From Deltaproteobacteria bacterium (GTDB lineage Bacteria; Myxococcota_A; UBA9160; UBA6930), in the NCBI GenBank assembly GCA_016875395.1, contig VGRF01000002.1:271815-335814 (forward strand): a DNA stretch of 64,000 bases. Reading direction: 5' to 3'. Position 1 is the first letter of the stretch. Each line of letters begins with the position of its first letter. Below the pieces are notes generated by a model. The model ran no database searches and was not told the origin of the DNA. It saw only the letters and a list, made by a program, of their open reading frames with translations. A program made the position numbers and the translations under genes. This document shows positions 28,057 through 38,322 of the stretch, in pieces.

Positions 28057-29082
28057 ATGGACGCCGCGCGACTGACGCTCTTCCTGCTGACGTCATTCCC
28101 GTACGCAAGCACGCAGCGTGTGCTCAGCGAGATCCGTCGTCGCTTCGCCACGTTGCAGTTGCAGGCACCGAGCCTGCCCGATCTCGCAGGCGCTGCGGTA
28201 CTTCCGGTCGAGGCTCCGCCGTCAGTCGAGCCGGCAGTCCTGACGGAACAGTGGAGCGATCCTGGATTCCTCTCCGAGTGGCTGGGCCGTCCTGCACGCC
28301 TTGGGGGCGTGGTCGCGCTCCTCGATGCACACCGCATGCTCGGTGATCTCAGCTCGGACGACCGACTCGCAGATCGCGGATGGGCAGCGACTCCGTTCGA
28401 CGGCCGAAGCGTCGCGGATCTCCTGGTCGAGCAGATCGAATCCGCGTCGATCGTCGTGCTGCTCGACCCCGACGATCGACTCGAGGCAACGCGACGCAAG
28501 GTGCGCGTGTTGAATCCGACGGCGCGGATCGCGTCGTGCAGCTCCGACGATCTCGAGCTGCCGCCCAGGCTGCTCTCCGTGGAAGCGACTCCTCACTCCG
28601 TGAGCACGCCTCCGTGGCTTCGCGCACTTCGCGGCGCGCCGCCCTGGCACGAGGGCTTTCGCGAAGGCCACTGCCTCGACTTCCGGAGGCGGCTGCCGTT
28701 CGACCCTGAGCGACTCGCTCGGTGGCTCGAGCGGCCGCTGCCCGGCCTCGTGCGCGGCAAGGGCTACCTGTGGCTGTCCGATCGCGATGACGAGCGAATC
28801 GGGTATTCGCGCGCGGGCTCGCTCCAGCGCACGTTCCAAGCGGGAGGTTGGTGGGCGAGCGCGGCGCCTGGACGCTGGCCTGCTTGTCCTACGCAAGCCG
28901 CCGATCTGCTCTCACGCTGGGATCCGCGCGTCGGCGACCGAGAGCAGCGGCTCGTGTTGATCGGCGATGACTTCGATCCCGTCGAGCTGGAGAGATCACT
29001 CGACGAGTGCTTGGTCTCCGACAGTGCACGCGGAGGCGTGTGGGGTCTCGGCAGCCACCCGGGCGGCGCGGCGTTTCACTAG
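28057..29082 (+). CDS. Degenerate COG0523-like protein lacking GTPase motifs
   Basis: 341 aa. The P-loop position reads TSFPYASTQ instead of GxxGxGKT, and the CxCC metal site and NKxD motif are absent (LLDPDD). Homology to the neighbouring GTPase remains visible: RSVADLLVEQIESASIVVLL aligns with its [20 protein letters not shown]. The C-terminal VRGKGYLWLSDR and GGWWAS also align with its [11 protein letters not shown] and GGWFA. The reading frame is open and intact, so it is a probable pseudoenzyme, perhaps a partner or regulator of the active COG0523 protein. What it binds is unknown. Confidence 0.7.
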   Translation: MDAARLTLFLLTSFPYASTQRVLSEIRRRFATLQLQAPSLPDLAGAAVLPVEAPPSVEPAVLTEQWSDPGFLSEWLGRPARLGGVVALLDAHRMLGDLSSDDRLADRGWAATPFDGRSVADLLVEQIESASIVVLLDPDDRLEATRRKVRVLNPTARIASCSSDDLELPPRLLSVEATPHSVSTPPWLRALRGAPPWHEGFREGHCLDFRRRLPFDPERLARWLERPLPGLVRGKGYLWLSDRDDERIGYSRAGSLQRTFQAGGWWASAAPGRWPACPTQAADLLSRWDPRVGDREQRLVLIGDDFDPVELERSLDECLVSDSARGGVWGLGSHPGGAAFH

Positions 29083-29105
29083 CGCGACTCGCCCCGGAGC
29101 TGCGC

Positions 29106-29162
29106 ATGCCTCGTAGCGCCGGACGCTGCGCAGCGTCGCCATCGCTGTCGTTGCCGAGGCAT
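29106..29162 (+). promoter_or_regulatory. Nested palindromes upstream of the island TonB receptor
   Basis: A perfect 16-bp palindrome GACGCTGCGCAGCGTC (29122-29137) lies between outer arms ATGCCTCG (29106-29113) and CGAGGCAT (29155-29162). Located 53 nt before the receptor ATG. The layout resembles the other island elements, but the outer arm sequence differs. Confidence 0.45.
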
Positions 29163-29214
29163 CGCGGCGGAACGTCGCGCACCCCACCGGCACAAGGCGC
29201 GGGAGGGAGATGCC

Positions 29215-31340
29215 ATGCGGCGCGGGTCATTCATCTGGGCAGTTGCGTTTGCGGCGACGGCGAACGCGCAAGAGCCGCCGCGGAGCGAAGAGTCGCCCGG
29301 TCTCGACGAGACAGTCGAAGAGCTGATCGTCACCGCCCAGCGGCGCGAGCAGCGCGCAATCGAGGTGCCCGCGAGCCTGCACGTTCTTCCCGGCGACGCG
29401 CTCGCCGCTCGGGGCGTGCGGGACGTGCGAGACGCCTTTGCGGCGGTCCCGAACCTCCAGTTCAACATGCTCGGCGACGGCGGTGGTGGCACCGGCATCG
29501 CGATTCGCGGCGTTTCGGCGGCCGGCGTGTTCGGCGTGGATCAGGCCGTGGCGATCTACGTCGACGGCGTGTTGATGAACGCGGAGGGAGCTTGGAACCC
29601 GCGGCTCGTGGACGTAGACCGGGTCGAAGTTCTGCGCGGACCCCAAGGAACGCTCTACGGGCGCAACGCACTCGCCGGGGCGGTGTCGATCATCTCGGTG
29701 CAGCCGAATCCGGAACGGCTCGGCGGGTTCGCGGAGGCGACAGTTGGTTGGTTCGGAGAGTTCGGCGCGAGTGGCGCCCTGAACGTCCCACTCGGTGAAG
29801 CGGCCGCGTTCCGCGTCACAGCGTTCGGAGCGCAGAGCGACGGCTTCATTCGGAATCGCCTCGGTGGTCGCCGCTTCGGTGGCCTCGCGGAAGGAGGTGT
29901 GCGCGCACAGCTTGCCGTCGAACCGGCGGAGCGCTGGTCGTTGGCACTGGCCGCGGACTACGCGAAGGACGACGGACGCAAGTGGGGCGTCGGCGATCGG
30001 GTTCGCGTTGCCGACGAGCTCGCAGTCGACGTTGCGACGCCCTTCCTCAGTGAGCTCGAGAACTACGGCGCCGCGCTCACCGCGACGCGGGAGGGTGCCT
30101 GCTGCGCTGGGTGAGCATTTCCGCCTACCGCAAGACCGAGTCCGACGGCAGCGGCGGCGACTTCACCTCGTCGCCGTTCGTGAAGCAGGGCTACGCGCGT
30201 CGCAATCGTCAGCTGTCCCAAGAGCTTCGCGTGCATCGCGAAGGCACTCGTGGGGACTGGGTGCTTGGCCTCTACGCCTTCGGCTACGACGAAGAGCGTG
30301 TCGACTTTTTCGGCTTCACGGAGCTGACCCCCGCGGACACCTTCTTTCCCGGACAACCGGAGCTGCCGGCCGGTTATCAGGAGCAGTCGATTCCGGACAT
30401 CGAGGCGCGCAGTGCATCGCTGTTCTCCGACGGCACTCTGCGCGTCGGCGAGCGCTGGGAGCTGACGGCCGGCCTCCGAGTGAGCTGGGACAGGCGCTGG
30501 ATCCGCTACGACCACGCCGGGACGCTGCCGGGCTTCTCGTTCTTCGCACCGACGCTGCGCTTCACAGACTCGTTCGAGGAGACGACCGTCACGCCGCGGG
30601 TCGCCGTGCGCTACGCGGCCAACGACGCACTGAGCCTGTACGCAACGATTGCCCGCGGCCAGAAGGCGGCAGGCTTCAATCCGAGCTTCGCGTTCTCGTC
30701 GGACCTGCTTTACGACAAGGAGTCGGCGTGGAGCTACGAGATCGGCGCCAAGGGGATGGCGCTCGATGGCGCGATCGACTTCGCGCTGTCCGCGTTCTAC
30801 TTCGATTGGCGCGACAAGCAGGCCTACTACTACAACGGCTTCTTCGTGACGATTCAGAACGCGCCGAAGGCGCGGTCCTACGGCGCAGAGCTCGAGCTCG
30901 CGTGGCGGGCGAGCGAGCGGTTGAGCATCGGCGCCCAACTCGGCTGGCTGCGAGCGAACTTCGTGCGTTTCGAGAACGCGGGCGACTCGAGCACGGGGTC
31001 GCCGGTGGACGCGAGCGGCTTCCGGCTGCCGCTCGCACCGCGCTTCAGCGGCAACGTCTTCGCGGAGTACGTGCTGCCCCTACCGCGCGAGATCTCGCTG
31101 CGCGGTCGCCTCGCCTACGACTTCCGATCGTCGTTCACCTTCGACGTGCTCGAGCGCTCGCGAACCGAAGCGGTGGGGCTGCTCGGCGCGACGCTTGCGC
31201 TCGAGCGAGGTCGCTTCGAGCTGTCGTTCGCGGCCGAGAATCTCGTCGACGAGCGCTACCTCGCGTACGCCTACTCGACCGATCGCGGGCTTCCTGCGGA
31301 GCCGCGGACGTTCCGCGGCAGCTTGCGCGTGCGCTTCTGA
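29215..31340 (+). pseudogene. TonB-dependent receptor with a frameshift
   Basis: Signal peptide (AFAATANAQ), TonB-box region ETVEELIVTAQRR, plug with VEVLRGPQGTLYGRNALAG, then beta-barrel to a terminal RGSLRVRF. The first frame runs to a TGA at 30112-30114; the barrel continues from about 30100 in the -1 frame (SISAYRKTESDG onward). One missing base near 30090-30105 explains it. Intact length would be ~708 aa, typical for siderophore/metallophore receptors. A GGGAGGGAG ribosome binding site precedes the ATG. It converges on an RhtX-like permease gene, so the pair looks like an outer- plus inner-membrane chelate import route. Confidence 0.78.
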
Positions 31341-31343
31341 CCC

Positions 31344-32597
31344 TCAGCGTCGCGCATCTCCGAAGCGCAGGCGCCACGACGCGAGCCAGAGCAGCGGAAC
31401 GACGCCGATCGCGAGCGCGATCGGCGCGACGGAGGTCCAGCGCTCCGCAAGCACACCGCCGGCGCCCCAGCTCGCAAAGCCAGCAATCTGCAGCACCGAG
31501 TACTGCGCGGTGAAGTCGGTCCCCGCGGTCGAGCCACGCGCGCGATCCATCATCATCGCGTAGAGCGTCGTGGTGGAGAAAGCGACACCGAAGTGGGCGG
31601 CGGCGATGCAGGCGACGAGCGCGGATGGAGCGGGCGCTCCGCTCGCGAACGTGGCAAGGCCCGGCGCTAGCGAGAGCGCGAACACGGCACCCGCGGCGCG
31701 GAACGCCCGCTCGCGCGGACGGCCCCGCATCCATGCCCCCGCCGCCCCCGCCCCGCCGATCCCTGCCGCGCTCGAACAGACGCCGTACACGAGGCCGATC
31801 TGCGTGAGATCCAAGCCCGCGTCGACGAGCGCGCCCTGGTAGGGAACGCCGAACAGCCCGTAACCAAGACCGAAGCCCGCAAGCCACACGAGCCAGCGGC
31901 GCATCTCCCAGCCCCGGCCGATCGCAGCGAAGTCTGCGAGGCGCGCGCGGGGGAGGCGCGCCAGCGAATCGGGCTCCGAAGCTCGTGCCGCAAGGAGAAA
32001 CGGAATCGCGTAGAGGGCCGCGACCCCATAACAAGTCGCGCTCCAGCCCCACAGTCCGACCCCCACCACGGCCACGCCTCCGCCGAGAAGGTTTCCCGCC
32101 ATCTGCCCTGCATTCAGCGCCGCGTTGCCGTCGCCTCGCTCGTGTGACTCGAGCACCACGACCGCGAGACCGTGAGCCGCCGTATCGACCGTGGCGCAGA
32201 GCGTCGTCAGAAGGACGAGGAAGCCGATCCCGAGCGCGCGATCTCGGGCGATCACGTCGGAGACGTCGGCTGCGCCGAGTGCGCACACGAGGGCCGCAAC
32301 ACTGGGCAGCAGCGTGATCACCCAGCTCCGGTAGCGACCGAACCGCTCGCTTCCGAAGCGATCGACGAGCGGCGCCCACGCGAACTTGAAGGCCCACGGG
32401 AGGAAGGCGAGCGAGAGCCAGCCGATCTCTTCGAGCGAGGCTCCCGCACGGCGCAGCAGCACGGGCAGCGTGGTGTTGAGCAGCGCCATCGGTAACTGCT
32501 CGCCGAGACCGAGCGCGAACAACAACGCGAGCCGATCACGCCGCGTCCGTGGTTTGCGAGGCCGGTCGTCCACCGACGAGGCGAGGTGTTCGGCCAT
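31344..32597 (-). CDS. MFS permease, AmpG/RhtX-like
   Basis: 417 aa, about 12 hydrophobic segments. LLFALGLGEQLPMALLNTTL at the N-terminus, APLVDRFGSERFGRYRSWV (MFS loop 2-3) and STAGTDFTAQYSVLQ near the C-terminus are typical of the PAT/AmpG group that includes siderophore importers RhtX/FptX. With the convergent TonB receptor it may import a metal chelate. The ATG at 32597 is preferred; an in-frame start at 32723 would run into the divergent gene. Confidence 0.8.
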   Translation of the reverse strand: MAEHLASSVDDRPRKPRTRRDRLALLFALGLGEQLPMALLNTTLPVLLRRAGASLEEIGWLSLAFLPWAFKFAWAPLVDRFGSERFGRYRSWVITLLPSVAALVCALGAADVSDVIARDRALGIGFLVLLTTLCATVDTAAHGLAVVVLESHERGDGNAALNAGQMAGNLLGGGVAVVGVGLWGWSATCYGVAALYAIPFLLAARASEPDSLARLPRARLADFAAIGRGWEMRRWLVWLAGFGLGYGLFGVPYQGALVDAGLDLTQIGLVYGVCSSAAGIGGAGAAGAWMRGRPRERAFRAAGAVFALSLAPGLATFASGAPAPSALVACIAAAHFGVAFSTTTLYAMMMDRARGSTAGTDFTAQYSVLQIAGFASWGAGGVLAERWTSVAPIALAIGVVPLLWLASWRLRFGDARR

Positions 32598-32606
32598 GAT
32601 CCGAGC

Positions 32607-32666
32607 GGTGCCGACGGGAGAGCGCGAGTTCCTGCGCGACGGAACCTCCCGAGGCCGATCGGCACC
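32607..32666. promoter_or_regulatory. Strong nested inverted repeat in a divergent promoter region
   Basis: Outer arms GGTGCCGA (32607-32614)/TCGGCACC (32659-32666), middle arms GGGAG (32616-32620)/CTCCC (32646-32650), inner arms GTTCC (32628-32632)/GGAAC (32641-32645): 18 bp of pairing in a 60-nt span. It fills the space between the divergent MFS and luciferase-like genes and could serve both. Confidence 0.6.
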
Positions 32667-32694
32667 CTCTGACTCGCCGACCGCGAGGATCGTC

Positions 32695-33720
32695 ATGTCC
32701 CTCTCATTCGGGTTGTTCGTCAACTGCGGGGCACCCGAAGGACGAGACGACGCCGGCGTGCTCGATCTCGCCGTCGCGCAGGCGGATCACGCGGAGCGGC
32801 TCGGCTACGACCAGGTGTGGCTCACCGAGCACCACTTCATCCGCTTCGGGATCAATCCCTCGGCGCTCGCGTTCGCCGGGTACCTGCTGGGGAGGACGCA
32901 GCGGATCCGCGTCGGCACTGCCGTGACGCTCGCGCCGCTCTACCACCCGCTCCAACTCGCCGAGCAGGCAGCGCTGCTCGACCAGCTATCGAATGGCCGC
33001 TTTGACTTCGGGCTTGGGCGAGGCGGTTATCGACGCGACTTCGAGGAGTTCGAGATCGACTCGGCGCGCTGGGGCATCGAGGTCGAGAGGACTCTCAGCG
33101 CGCTCGAACGCGCCTGGGCGCCCGGTTCCGACGTTCTGCCTCGCCCGCGAACGCAGCCGTTCCCGCCGCTCTACGTGGCGAGCACGACGCCCGCTTCGCT
33201 CGACCGAGCCGCGCGTATCGGAGCGCCGCTACTCCACTACTTCGCGACACCGCTCGACGCGCGCGCGAAGGTCGAGGCCGCGTACCGCGAAGCGGCGCGA
33301 GCCGCGGAGGCTCCGCCGCAGCGCGGGCCGCACGTGCACAGCTTCGTATGCGCCGTCAGCGACGACGCGCCCGCAACGCGCGCTGCGATACGCGACTACC
33401 TCACGCGCTCCTTCCGAGACGGAGACCATCCGCACGTCGGCGGCGCGGCGAGCCGCGGACGCCACGGCCCCGAAGGAGCGCCGCGCGACAATGCCGCGCT
33501 CGCGAACGGCGTCGCCGACGCTGCGCTGATCGGGACCCCGGCCGAGCTCGTCCGCGCATTCGAGACGCTTCGCGACGAGCACGGCGTTCGCAACGCGGCG
33601 CTCTACGTGGAGCCGTGCGGGGAGCGCAGCGCCGTACTCGAGACCGTGTCGCGTTTCGCAACGGAGGTGATGCCGCGGCTGAGCGCGAGTCAGCGCCTTC
33701 GCGCCGACCACGCGCCGTAG
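32695..33720 (+). CDS. Luciferase-like monooxygenase family protein
   Basis: 341 aa. LLM fold: FGLFVNCG, YDQVWLTEHHF, RIRVGTAVTLAPLYHPLQLAE, FDFGLGRGGYRRDFEEF. Flavin-dependent oxidoreductase; substrate unknown. In this setting it could modify or degrade a metallophore (speculative). The ATG at 32695 has GAGGA upstream. Its 3' end overlaps the convergent methyltransferase by 31 nt. Confidence 0.82.
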   Translation: MSLSFGLFVNCGAPEGRDDAGVLDLAVAQADHAERLGYDQVWLTEHHFIRFGINPSALAFAGYLLGRTQRIRVGTAVTLAPLYHPLQLAEQAALLDQLSNGRFDFGLGRGGYRRDFEEFEIDSARWGIEVERTLSALERAWAPGSDVLPRPRTQPFPPLYVASTTPASLDRAARIGAPLLHYFATPLDARAKVEAAYREAARAAEAPPQRGPHVHSFVCAVSDDAPATRAAIRDYLTRSFRDGDHPHVGGAASRGRHGPEGAPRDNAALANGVADAALIGTPAELVRAFETLRDEHGVRNAALYVEPCGERSAVLETVSRFATEVMPRLSASQRLRADHAP

Positions 33721-34367
33721 ATCAGCGAGCCGAACACCTTCTGCACCTCCTCGAAGCCGGCGCCCTCGAGGAGCGCGACGATGCGCGCTTCGTCGCGCAG
33801 GGCGGGATCGACGCCGATGCGCGCGAGCATGCCGTCGGCGAGCGTGGGCTCGATGCCGGACATCACCGCCTGGCGCCGCCACGAAGCGAGGAGGAGCTGC
33901 CGGTCCTGGCCCGCCGCGACATGCGCGTCTGCGGTGAAAAGCAGGCCCCCCGGGCGCAGCAACGCGGCGAGCTTCCCGAAGAACGCGGCAGCCGCATCGT
34001 CGGGCACGACGTGCTGCGACACGAGGATTGACGTAGCGGCGTCGAACGCGCGGGTCGGCACAAAGGCGTCGAGCGTCTCGGCCCGGAGCGCGATGCGCTC
34101 GCCCAAGCCTTCGTCCGCAACCCGGTGCGCGCAGTGCGCGAGCATCGGCTCAGCGGGCTCGATCGCGACGAAGCGTGCGTCCGGAAGCGAGCGCGCGAGC
34201 GCAAACAGCTCTTCACCCGTTCCGGCGCCGACCACGAGCACGTCGGACCGCGGAGGCAGTTGCGTGAGGAACGCGCGGCAGAGGCGGTAGAGCCCCTCGC
34301 GTCCGGGGATCGCCGCGTCGGCGCGCCGCGCGTAGTTCGCTGCCCATTCGCCGTCGTAAGTCGCCAT
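33690..34367 (-). CDS. Class I SAM-dependent methyltransferase
   Basis: 225 aa. VLVVGAGTGEELFALA (motif I), FVAIEPAEPMLAHC, ATSILVSQHVVPDD and GLLFTADAH follow the small-molecule methyltransferase pattern. Last gene of the six-gene minus-strand run that starts with cbiM; 27 nt after the WD40 gene. Substrate unknown; a role in metallophore or cofactor modification is possible only by context. A GTG at 34394 is an alternative start. Confidence 0.75.
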   Translation of the reverse strand: MATYDGEWAANYARRADAAIPGREGLYRLCRAFLTQLPPRSDVLVVGAGTGEELFALARSLPDARFVAIEPAEPMLAHCAHRVADEGLGERIALRAETLDAFVPTRAFDAATSILVSQHVVPDDAAAAFFGKLAALLRPGGLLFTADAHVAAGQDRQLLLASWRRQAVMSGIEPTLADGMLARIGVDPALRDEARIVALLEGAGFEEVQKVFGSLIYGAWSARRR

Positions 34368-34394
34368 GCTTCGTCTTCGTCCGAGCCGGTGCAC

Positions 34395-35438
34395 TCACGC
34401 AGCGGTTTGTCGCCACACCGCGACGTTGCCGTCGCCGTCGATCGCGGCGAGCAGCCGATCGTCCGGCGAGAACGCGACGCGTTCGATCGCGCCGCTGAGC
34501 ACCGCGGCGCCCGCGGTGCGCGCCTTGCCCGTCTGCCCGATCGACCACACCCCGACGCCGCCATCGCGGCCGCCCGAAGCGAGCAGACCCTTGCGGTTCG
34601 CGAAGCGCAGCGCGGAAACCGGCAGCTGGTGGAGGTCGAGCAGCAGCGGGCGGCTTCCCTCGGGCCCGCGGCCGGAGAAGTCCCACACGCAGATCTGCTT
34701 ACCGCCGCCGGTGGCGAGCCAGCGCGATCGCGCATCGAACGCGAGCGCCGTGGGCTTCACCTCGTAGCCCGACATCTCCGCGTCTCGGCCACTCGTGCGC
34801 CGCCAGAAGTGCACGCTCGATTCCTGCGTCGCGCACGCGGCGATCTTCGCGTCCGACGAGATGACGAGCCCGAGCAGCGAGCTCTTGTACGACAGGCGCT
34901 GCTCGAGCGCCCCCGTCTCCGCGTTCCAGAATGCGACGGCGCCGTAACAACTCGTGCCGAGCTGCTCGCGGCAAAAGGCGAGGCCGCTAACGGTGCTGGC
35001 GTGGTCGTCGCAAGAGAACGCCTCGCTGCCGTCCTCGCGGTAGACGCGCGCACGCTTGCCGGCGGCGATCGCGTAGCGCGCACCGTCGGGCGACCACGCG
35101 GCGTGCTCGCCCCAGCTCGCGCCGAGCGCATGCTCGCGCCGCAGCGCGCCGCTCGTCTCTTCCCAGAGTCGCGCGGCACCGTCCTGGCCCGTGCTGAGGA
35201 GTCCTCGCGCATTGGGATGGCCGGCGATCGCGAGCACGCCGCCCGGGTGCGCCTCGACGCGCCACGCCTCGGCGCCGCTTTGGGCGTCGAACGCCGCGAG
35301 GGCTCCGCTCGCATCGCTCACGAACAGCCGCGCGCTGCTCGCCGACCAGGCGAGGTCCGTCGCCCAATCGCCGGCCTTCGCCTGCCAGAGCAACGCGAGG
35401 GCGCCCGTGGAATACGCCTTGCCTCCCGCCGCCTTCAC
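34395..35438 (-). CDS. WD40-repeat beta-propeller protein
   Basis: 347 aa from a GTG coupled to the upstream GTPase (GTGA). About seven WD40-like repeats: [92 protein letters not shown]. No signal peptide, so cytoplasmic. Overlap with the COG0523 gene suggests the two proteins work together, for example as a scaffold for metal delivery (inference). Confidence 0.85.
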   Translation of the reverse strand: MKAAGGKAYSTGALALLWQAKAGDWATDLAWSASSARLFVSDASGALAAFDAQSGAEAWRVEAHPGGVLAIAGHPNARGLLSTGQDGAARLWEETSGALRREHALGASWGEHAAWSPDGARYAIAAGKRARVYREDGSEAFSCDDHASTVSGLAFCREQLGTSCYGAVAFWNAETGALEQRLSYKSSLLGLVISSDAKIAACATQESSVHFWRRTSGRDAEMSGYEVKPTALAFDARSRWLATGGGKQICVWDFSGRGPEGSRPLLLDLHQLPVSALRFANRKGLLASGGRDGGVGVWSIGQTGKARTAGAAVLSGAIERVAFSPDDRLLAAIDGDGNVAVWRQTAA

Positions 35439-36775
35439 GCGAGACAGGCCCGGAAGCCAGTCTCGATCTCGGCGCGCGGCAGATCGCGCCCGATGAACAC
35501 GAGCTGGTTGCGGCGCGGCTTGCGGCCCCAGGCGCGTTCCGGCTTCGCCTCGAAGAGCATGTGTACGCCCTGGAACACGTAGCGGCGCTCGTCGCCGGTG
35601 AAGGCGAGGAAGCCCTTCATGCGAAAGAGATTCACGCCGTGAGTGCGCAGCAGGTCGCCGATCCACGCGTCGAACTTGTCCGGGCGCACGTCGCCGTCGG
35701 CCTCGATCGCGATCGACGAGACGGCCTCGTCGTGCTCGTGCTGCAGCGCCCAGCGCCGCTCGGCGACCGGGACAGCGCTCGCACCGTCCGGCAGCGCGAT
35801 GCGCATCGAGAACTCTTCGGGGAAGTGCTCGGTGAAGACGGCGACGTGCGCCGGCTCCTCGAGCGCGAGCCCGAAGTGTTTGACGCCAGGGCCCTCGAGC
35901 ACGGCGGACGCGTGCTCCCCCGTCGCACGAATGGTCCCGCCGGGCGCGACGCGCCGCGCCGGCTCCGAGAAGGCGCGCATCGCCTCGTCTGCGGCCTCGC
36001 GCAAGGACGCCTCGTCCCAGTGGACCACGGGCGTCACACGGATCGACATGGTTGGGTCGGGCCCCTCGGCGAGCTCGAGCGTCGCGCGTCCGGCCGGCAG
36101 GGCGTAGACGCCGCTCCACTCGAACGGGTACTCCGGTTCGAGGAAGGTTGGTCGCTTCGCCAGCGCGCCGTCGAGATCGAAGCCGCCGATCGAGAGCACA
36201 CGCTCGACTGCGATCTCGGCGTTCCGCGTGCGGAAGATTCTCGCCATGCCGTTCATCGCGCGGATCCGCGTTTCGAGCGTGTCGAGCTCGCGCGGCATCA
36301 CGAGGTCCGTCTTGTTGAGCAGAACGACGTCCGCGAAGGCGACCTGCTCTTCGCACTCGCGGCTTCGCCCGAGTTGTTGGGCGACATGCTTGGCGTCGAC
36401 GAGCGTGACGATTCCGTCGAGCCAGAACTGCTCACGGACCTCGTCGTCCATGAAGAAGGTCTGCGCCACGGGACCCGGGTCGGCGAGGCCGGTGGTCTCG
36501 AGCAGCACGTGGTCGAACTTGTCGCGGCGCTTCGCGAGGTTGCCGAGGATGCGGATCAGGTCCCCCCGCACCGTGCAGCAGATGCAGCCGTTGTTCATCT
36601 CGAAGATTTCTTCGTCGGCGTCGATCACGAGCCCTTGGTCGACGCCGATCTCGCCGTACTCATTCTCGATCACGGCGATCCGTTGGCCGTGTCGTTCGGT
36701 GAGGATTCGATTCAGCAGCGTCGTCTTCCCGGAGCCAAGAAATCCGGTGAGGATCGTTACGGGCGTCCTATCCAT
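35435..36775 (-). CDS. COG0523 GTPase, CobW-like metallochaperone
   Basis: 446 aa. P-loop GFLGSGKT (11-18), metal motif GCICC (C64, C66, C67), [14 protein letters not shown] near 195, and a long CobW C-terminal domain including [20 protein letters not shown]. It differs from the copy at 25422 in the C-terminal region and lies in the cbiM-cbiQO operon, which makes Co, Ni or Zn handling likely. Starts 8 nt inside the end of the upstream small gene and ends in a GTGA overlap with the WD40 gene. Confidence 0.9.
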   Translation of the reverse strand: MDRTPVTILTGFLGSGKTTLLNRILTERHGQRIAVIENEYGEIGVDQGLVIDADEEIFEMNNGCICCTVRGDLIRILGNLAKRRDKFDHVLLETTGLADPGPVAQTFFMDDEVREQFWLDGIVTLVDAKHVAQQLGRSRECEEQVAFADVVLLNKTDLVMPRELDTLETRIRAMNGMARIFRTRNAEIAVERVLSIGGFDLDGALAKRPTFLEPEYPFEWSGVYALPAGRATLELAEGPDPTMSIRVTPVVHWDEASLREAADEAMRAFSEPARRVAPGGTIRATGEHASAVLEGPGVKHFGLALEEPAHVAVFTEHFPEEFSMRIALPDGASAVPVAERRWALQHEHDEAVSSIAIEADGDVRPDKFDAWIGDLLRTHGVNLFRMKGFLAFTGDERRYVFQGVHMLFEAKPERAWGRKPRRNQLVFIGRDLPRAEIETGFRACLA

Positions 36776-37046
36776 CGGGGCGCTCCTTTTTCTCGAAGAG
36801 CGCGCGCACGTCGGCCTCGACGACCTCCGCGAGCGGTTTGTGGATCGAGCGGCGGTCCGGCCGCGCTCCGGAGCGCGAGACCGCGATCACCGTCTCGAGC
36901 GGCGGGCAGCCCGGCTCGCGGCATGCGAGCTCGATCACCAACACCGTGTCGTCGTCGGCGAGCTGAGCGTGTGCAGCCGTCCACGCCTTGATCGCGCGCA
37001 CGAGCGCGATCCGGGCGCGCGCGTCGTCAGCGCCGTTACGCAGCAT
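36768..37046 (-). CDS. Small CxxxxC protein of the CobW neighbourhood
   Basis: 92 aa, no signal peptide. A central [18 protein letters not shown] strand carries two Cys (C-x4-C) next to a CPPLET motif; the rest is helical with basic segments. Not recognised as a named family. It lies between the fused importer gene and the CobW-like GTPase with overlaps at both ends (11 and 8 nt), so it is almost certainly expressed with them. It may bind metal through the Cys pair (inference). Confidence 0.65.
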   Translation of the reverse strand: MLRNGADDARARIALVRAIKAWTAAHAQLADDDTVLVIELACREPGCPPLETVIAVSRSGARPDRRSIHKPLAEVVEADVRALFEKKERPDG

Positions 37047-38322
37047 CGATCGCTCTGGGCGCGTCGCGCTCGGCGAGCCACGTGCGCCCGTCCTCGAGAT
37101 GAACGACGCGGGTGATCTCGTTGGGAAGGCTCGCCGTCTCGTGTGCGGTCCAGACGATCGTGAGCGGACGCGCGCGCGAGAGCTCACGCAGCCGCTCGAC
37201 GACGCGCGCCTGCGCGCGCCGATCGATGCCGGCGGTGGGTTCGTCGAGCAGCAGCAGCTCGGGATCTGTCGCGAGCAGTCCGGCGAGTGCGACGCGCCGC
37301 CGCTCGCCGAAGCTAAGCGAGTAGGGGGAGCGGCCGGCGAGCGCGGAGAGCGCGAGCGCGTCGAGCTCCGCGAGCGCGCGTGCGTGTGCCGCTCCGGCGG
37401 AGACGCCGCGCTGCAGCAGCCCCCACGCGACGTCGTCGCTGACGGTCGGCGCGAGCAGCTGGTCATCCGGGTTCTGGAACAGAAAGCCGACGCGTGGATC
37501 GAGCCGGTCTGCGAGCCGCGAGCGCGCGTCGAGCACGTGTCCGAAGCGGTGGAGCGCACCGCTCGCGATCGCGTCGAGGCCAGCGATCGCGCGAAGCAGC
37601 GTCGTCTTGCCCGATCCGCTGTCGCCAACGAGTGCGATCCACTCGCACTCGCCGGCGCGAAAGCAGATCTCTTCGAGCAGGGGCCGCGCCGCGCGTCCCG
37701 CGAGACTCACCCCGACGAGCGCGAGCGTGTCTCCGCCCAAGCACGGCGTCGCGGCGCCGCCCTTCCCGCGGAGCTGCGCACACTCGGCGGCGCGCTCGCC
37801 GCGTTCGATCGCACCCGCGAGCCCGTTTCCGATCAAGGAGCCGAGTGCGCCGAGCGGCGCGCTCGCGCGGCCGAGTCGCGCGCGGACGGCGCATTGACGC
37901 GCGCGCCATTCCGCTTCGAGCACGCGGGCGTGAAGCACCGAGCGGTCGATCGAGTCGAGGACCGGGAGCGGCGCCCCGAGCGCGCTCACGAGTGCGCGGA
38001 AATCTCGCCACGGCGTCGTCGCCGCGAACCAAGCCGCCCACGCGCCTCCGCACACTATGCGCGCCGCCACCAGCGCGAGCTCCGAGGTGGCGCCGAGCGC
38101 CCAGTGACCCAGCAGCGCCGCGGCGGCTGGCGGCGCGACCCACACCGCGCGACCGAGCGCGCGGCGGCCACCCTCTACCGCGCATGCAACGACGCCGCAG
38201 CATCCGAGGGCGACGATCGGCGCGAGATCGGCGAGCGCCGCGTTCGCGAGCAGCGCGACGAGTAGCGCGGTGAAGCGCGCGGCCGCGGCGCGCACGCCGA
38301 GCCGCTCAACGCGCATCATCAC
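37036..38322 (-). CDS. Fused ECF importer CbiQ (T component) - CbiO (ATPase)
   Basis: 428 aa. Residues ~1-190 form a hydrophobic T-component with the coupling motif AAECAQLRGKGG at its end. Residues ~200-428 form an ABC ATPase: Walker A GDSGSGKTT, Q-loop FLFQNPDDQ, signature SLSFGERRR, Walker B LLLLDEP, H-loop AHE. Energises uptake through the substrate subunit encoded directly upstream. Normally separate cbiQ and cbiO genes are fused here. It overlaps cbiM by 17 nt. Confidence 0.85.
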   Translation of the reverse strand: MMMRVERLGVRAAAARFTALLVALLANAALADLAPIVALGCCGVVACAVEGGRRALGRAVWVAPPAAAALLGHWALGATSELALVAARIVCGGAWAAWFAATTPWRDFRALVSALGAPLPVLDSIDRSVLHARVLEAEWRARQCAVRARLGRASAPLGALGSLIGNGLAGAIERGERAAECAQLRGKGGAATPCLGGDTLALVGVSLAGRAARPLLEEICFRAGECEWIALVGDSGSGKTTLLRAIAGLDAIASGALHRFGHVLDARSRLADRLDPRVGFLFQNPDDQLLAPTVSDDVAWGLLQRGVSAGAAHARALAELDALALSALAGRSPYSLSFGERRRVALAGLLATDPELLLLDEPTAGIDRRAQARVVERLRELSRARPLTIVWTAHETASLPNEITRVVHLEDGRTWLAERDAPRAIDAA

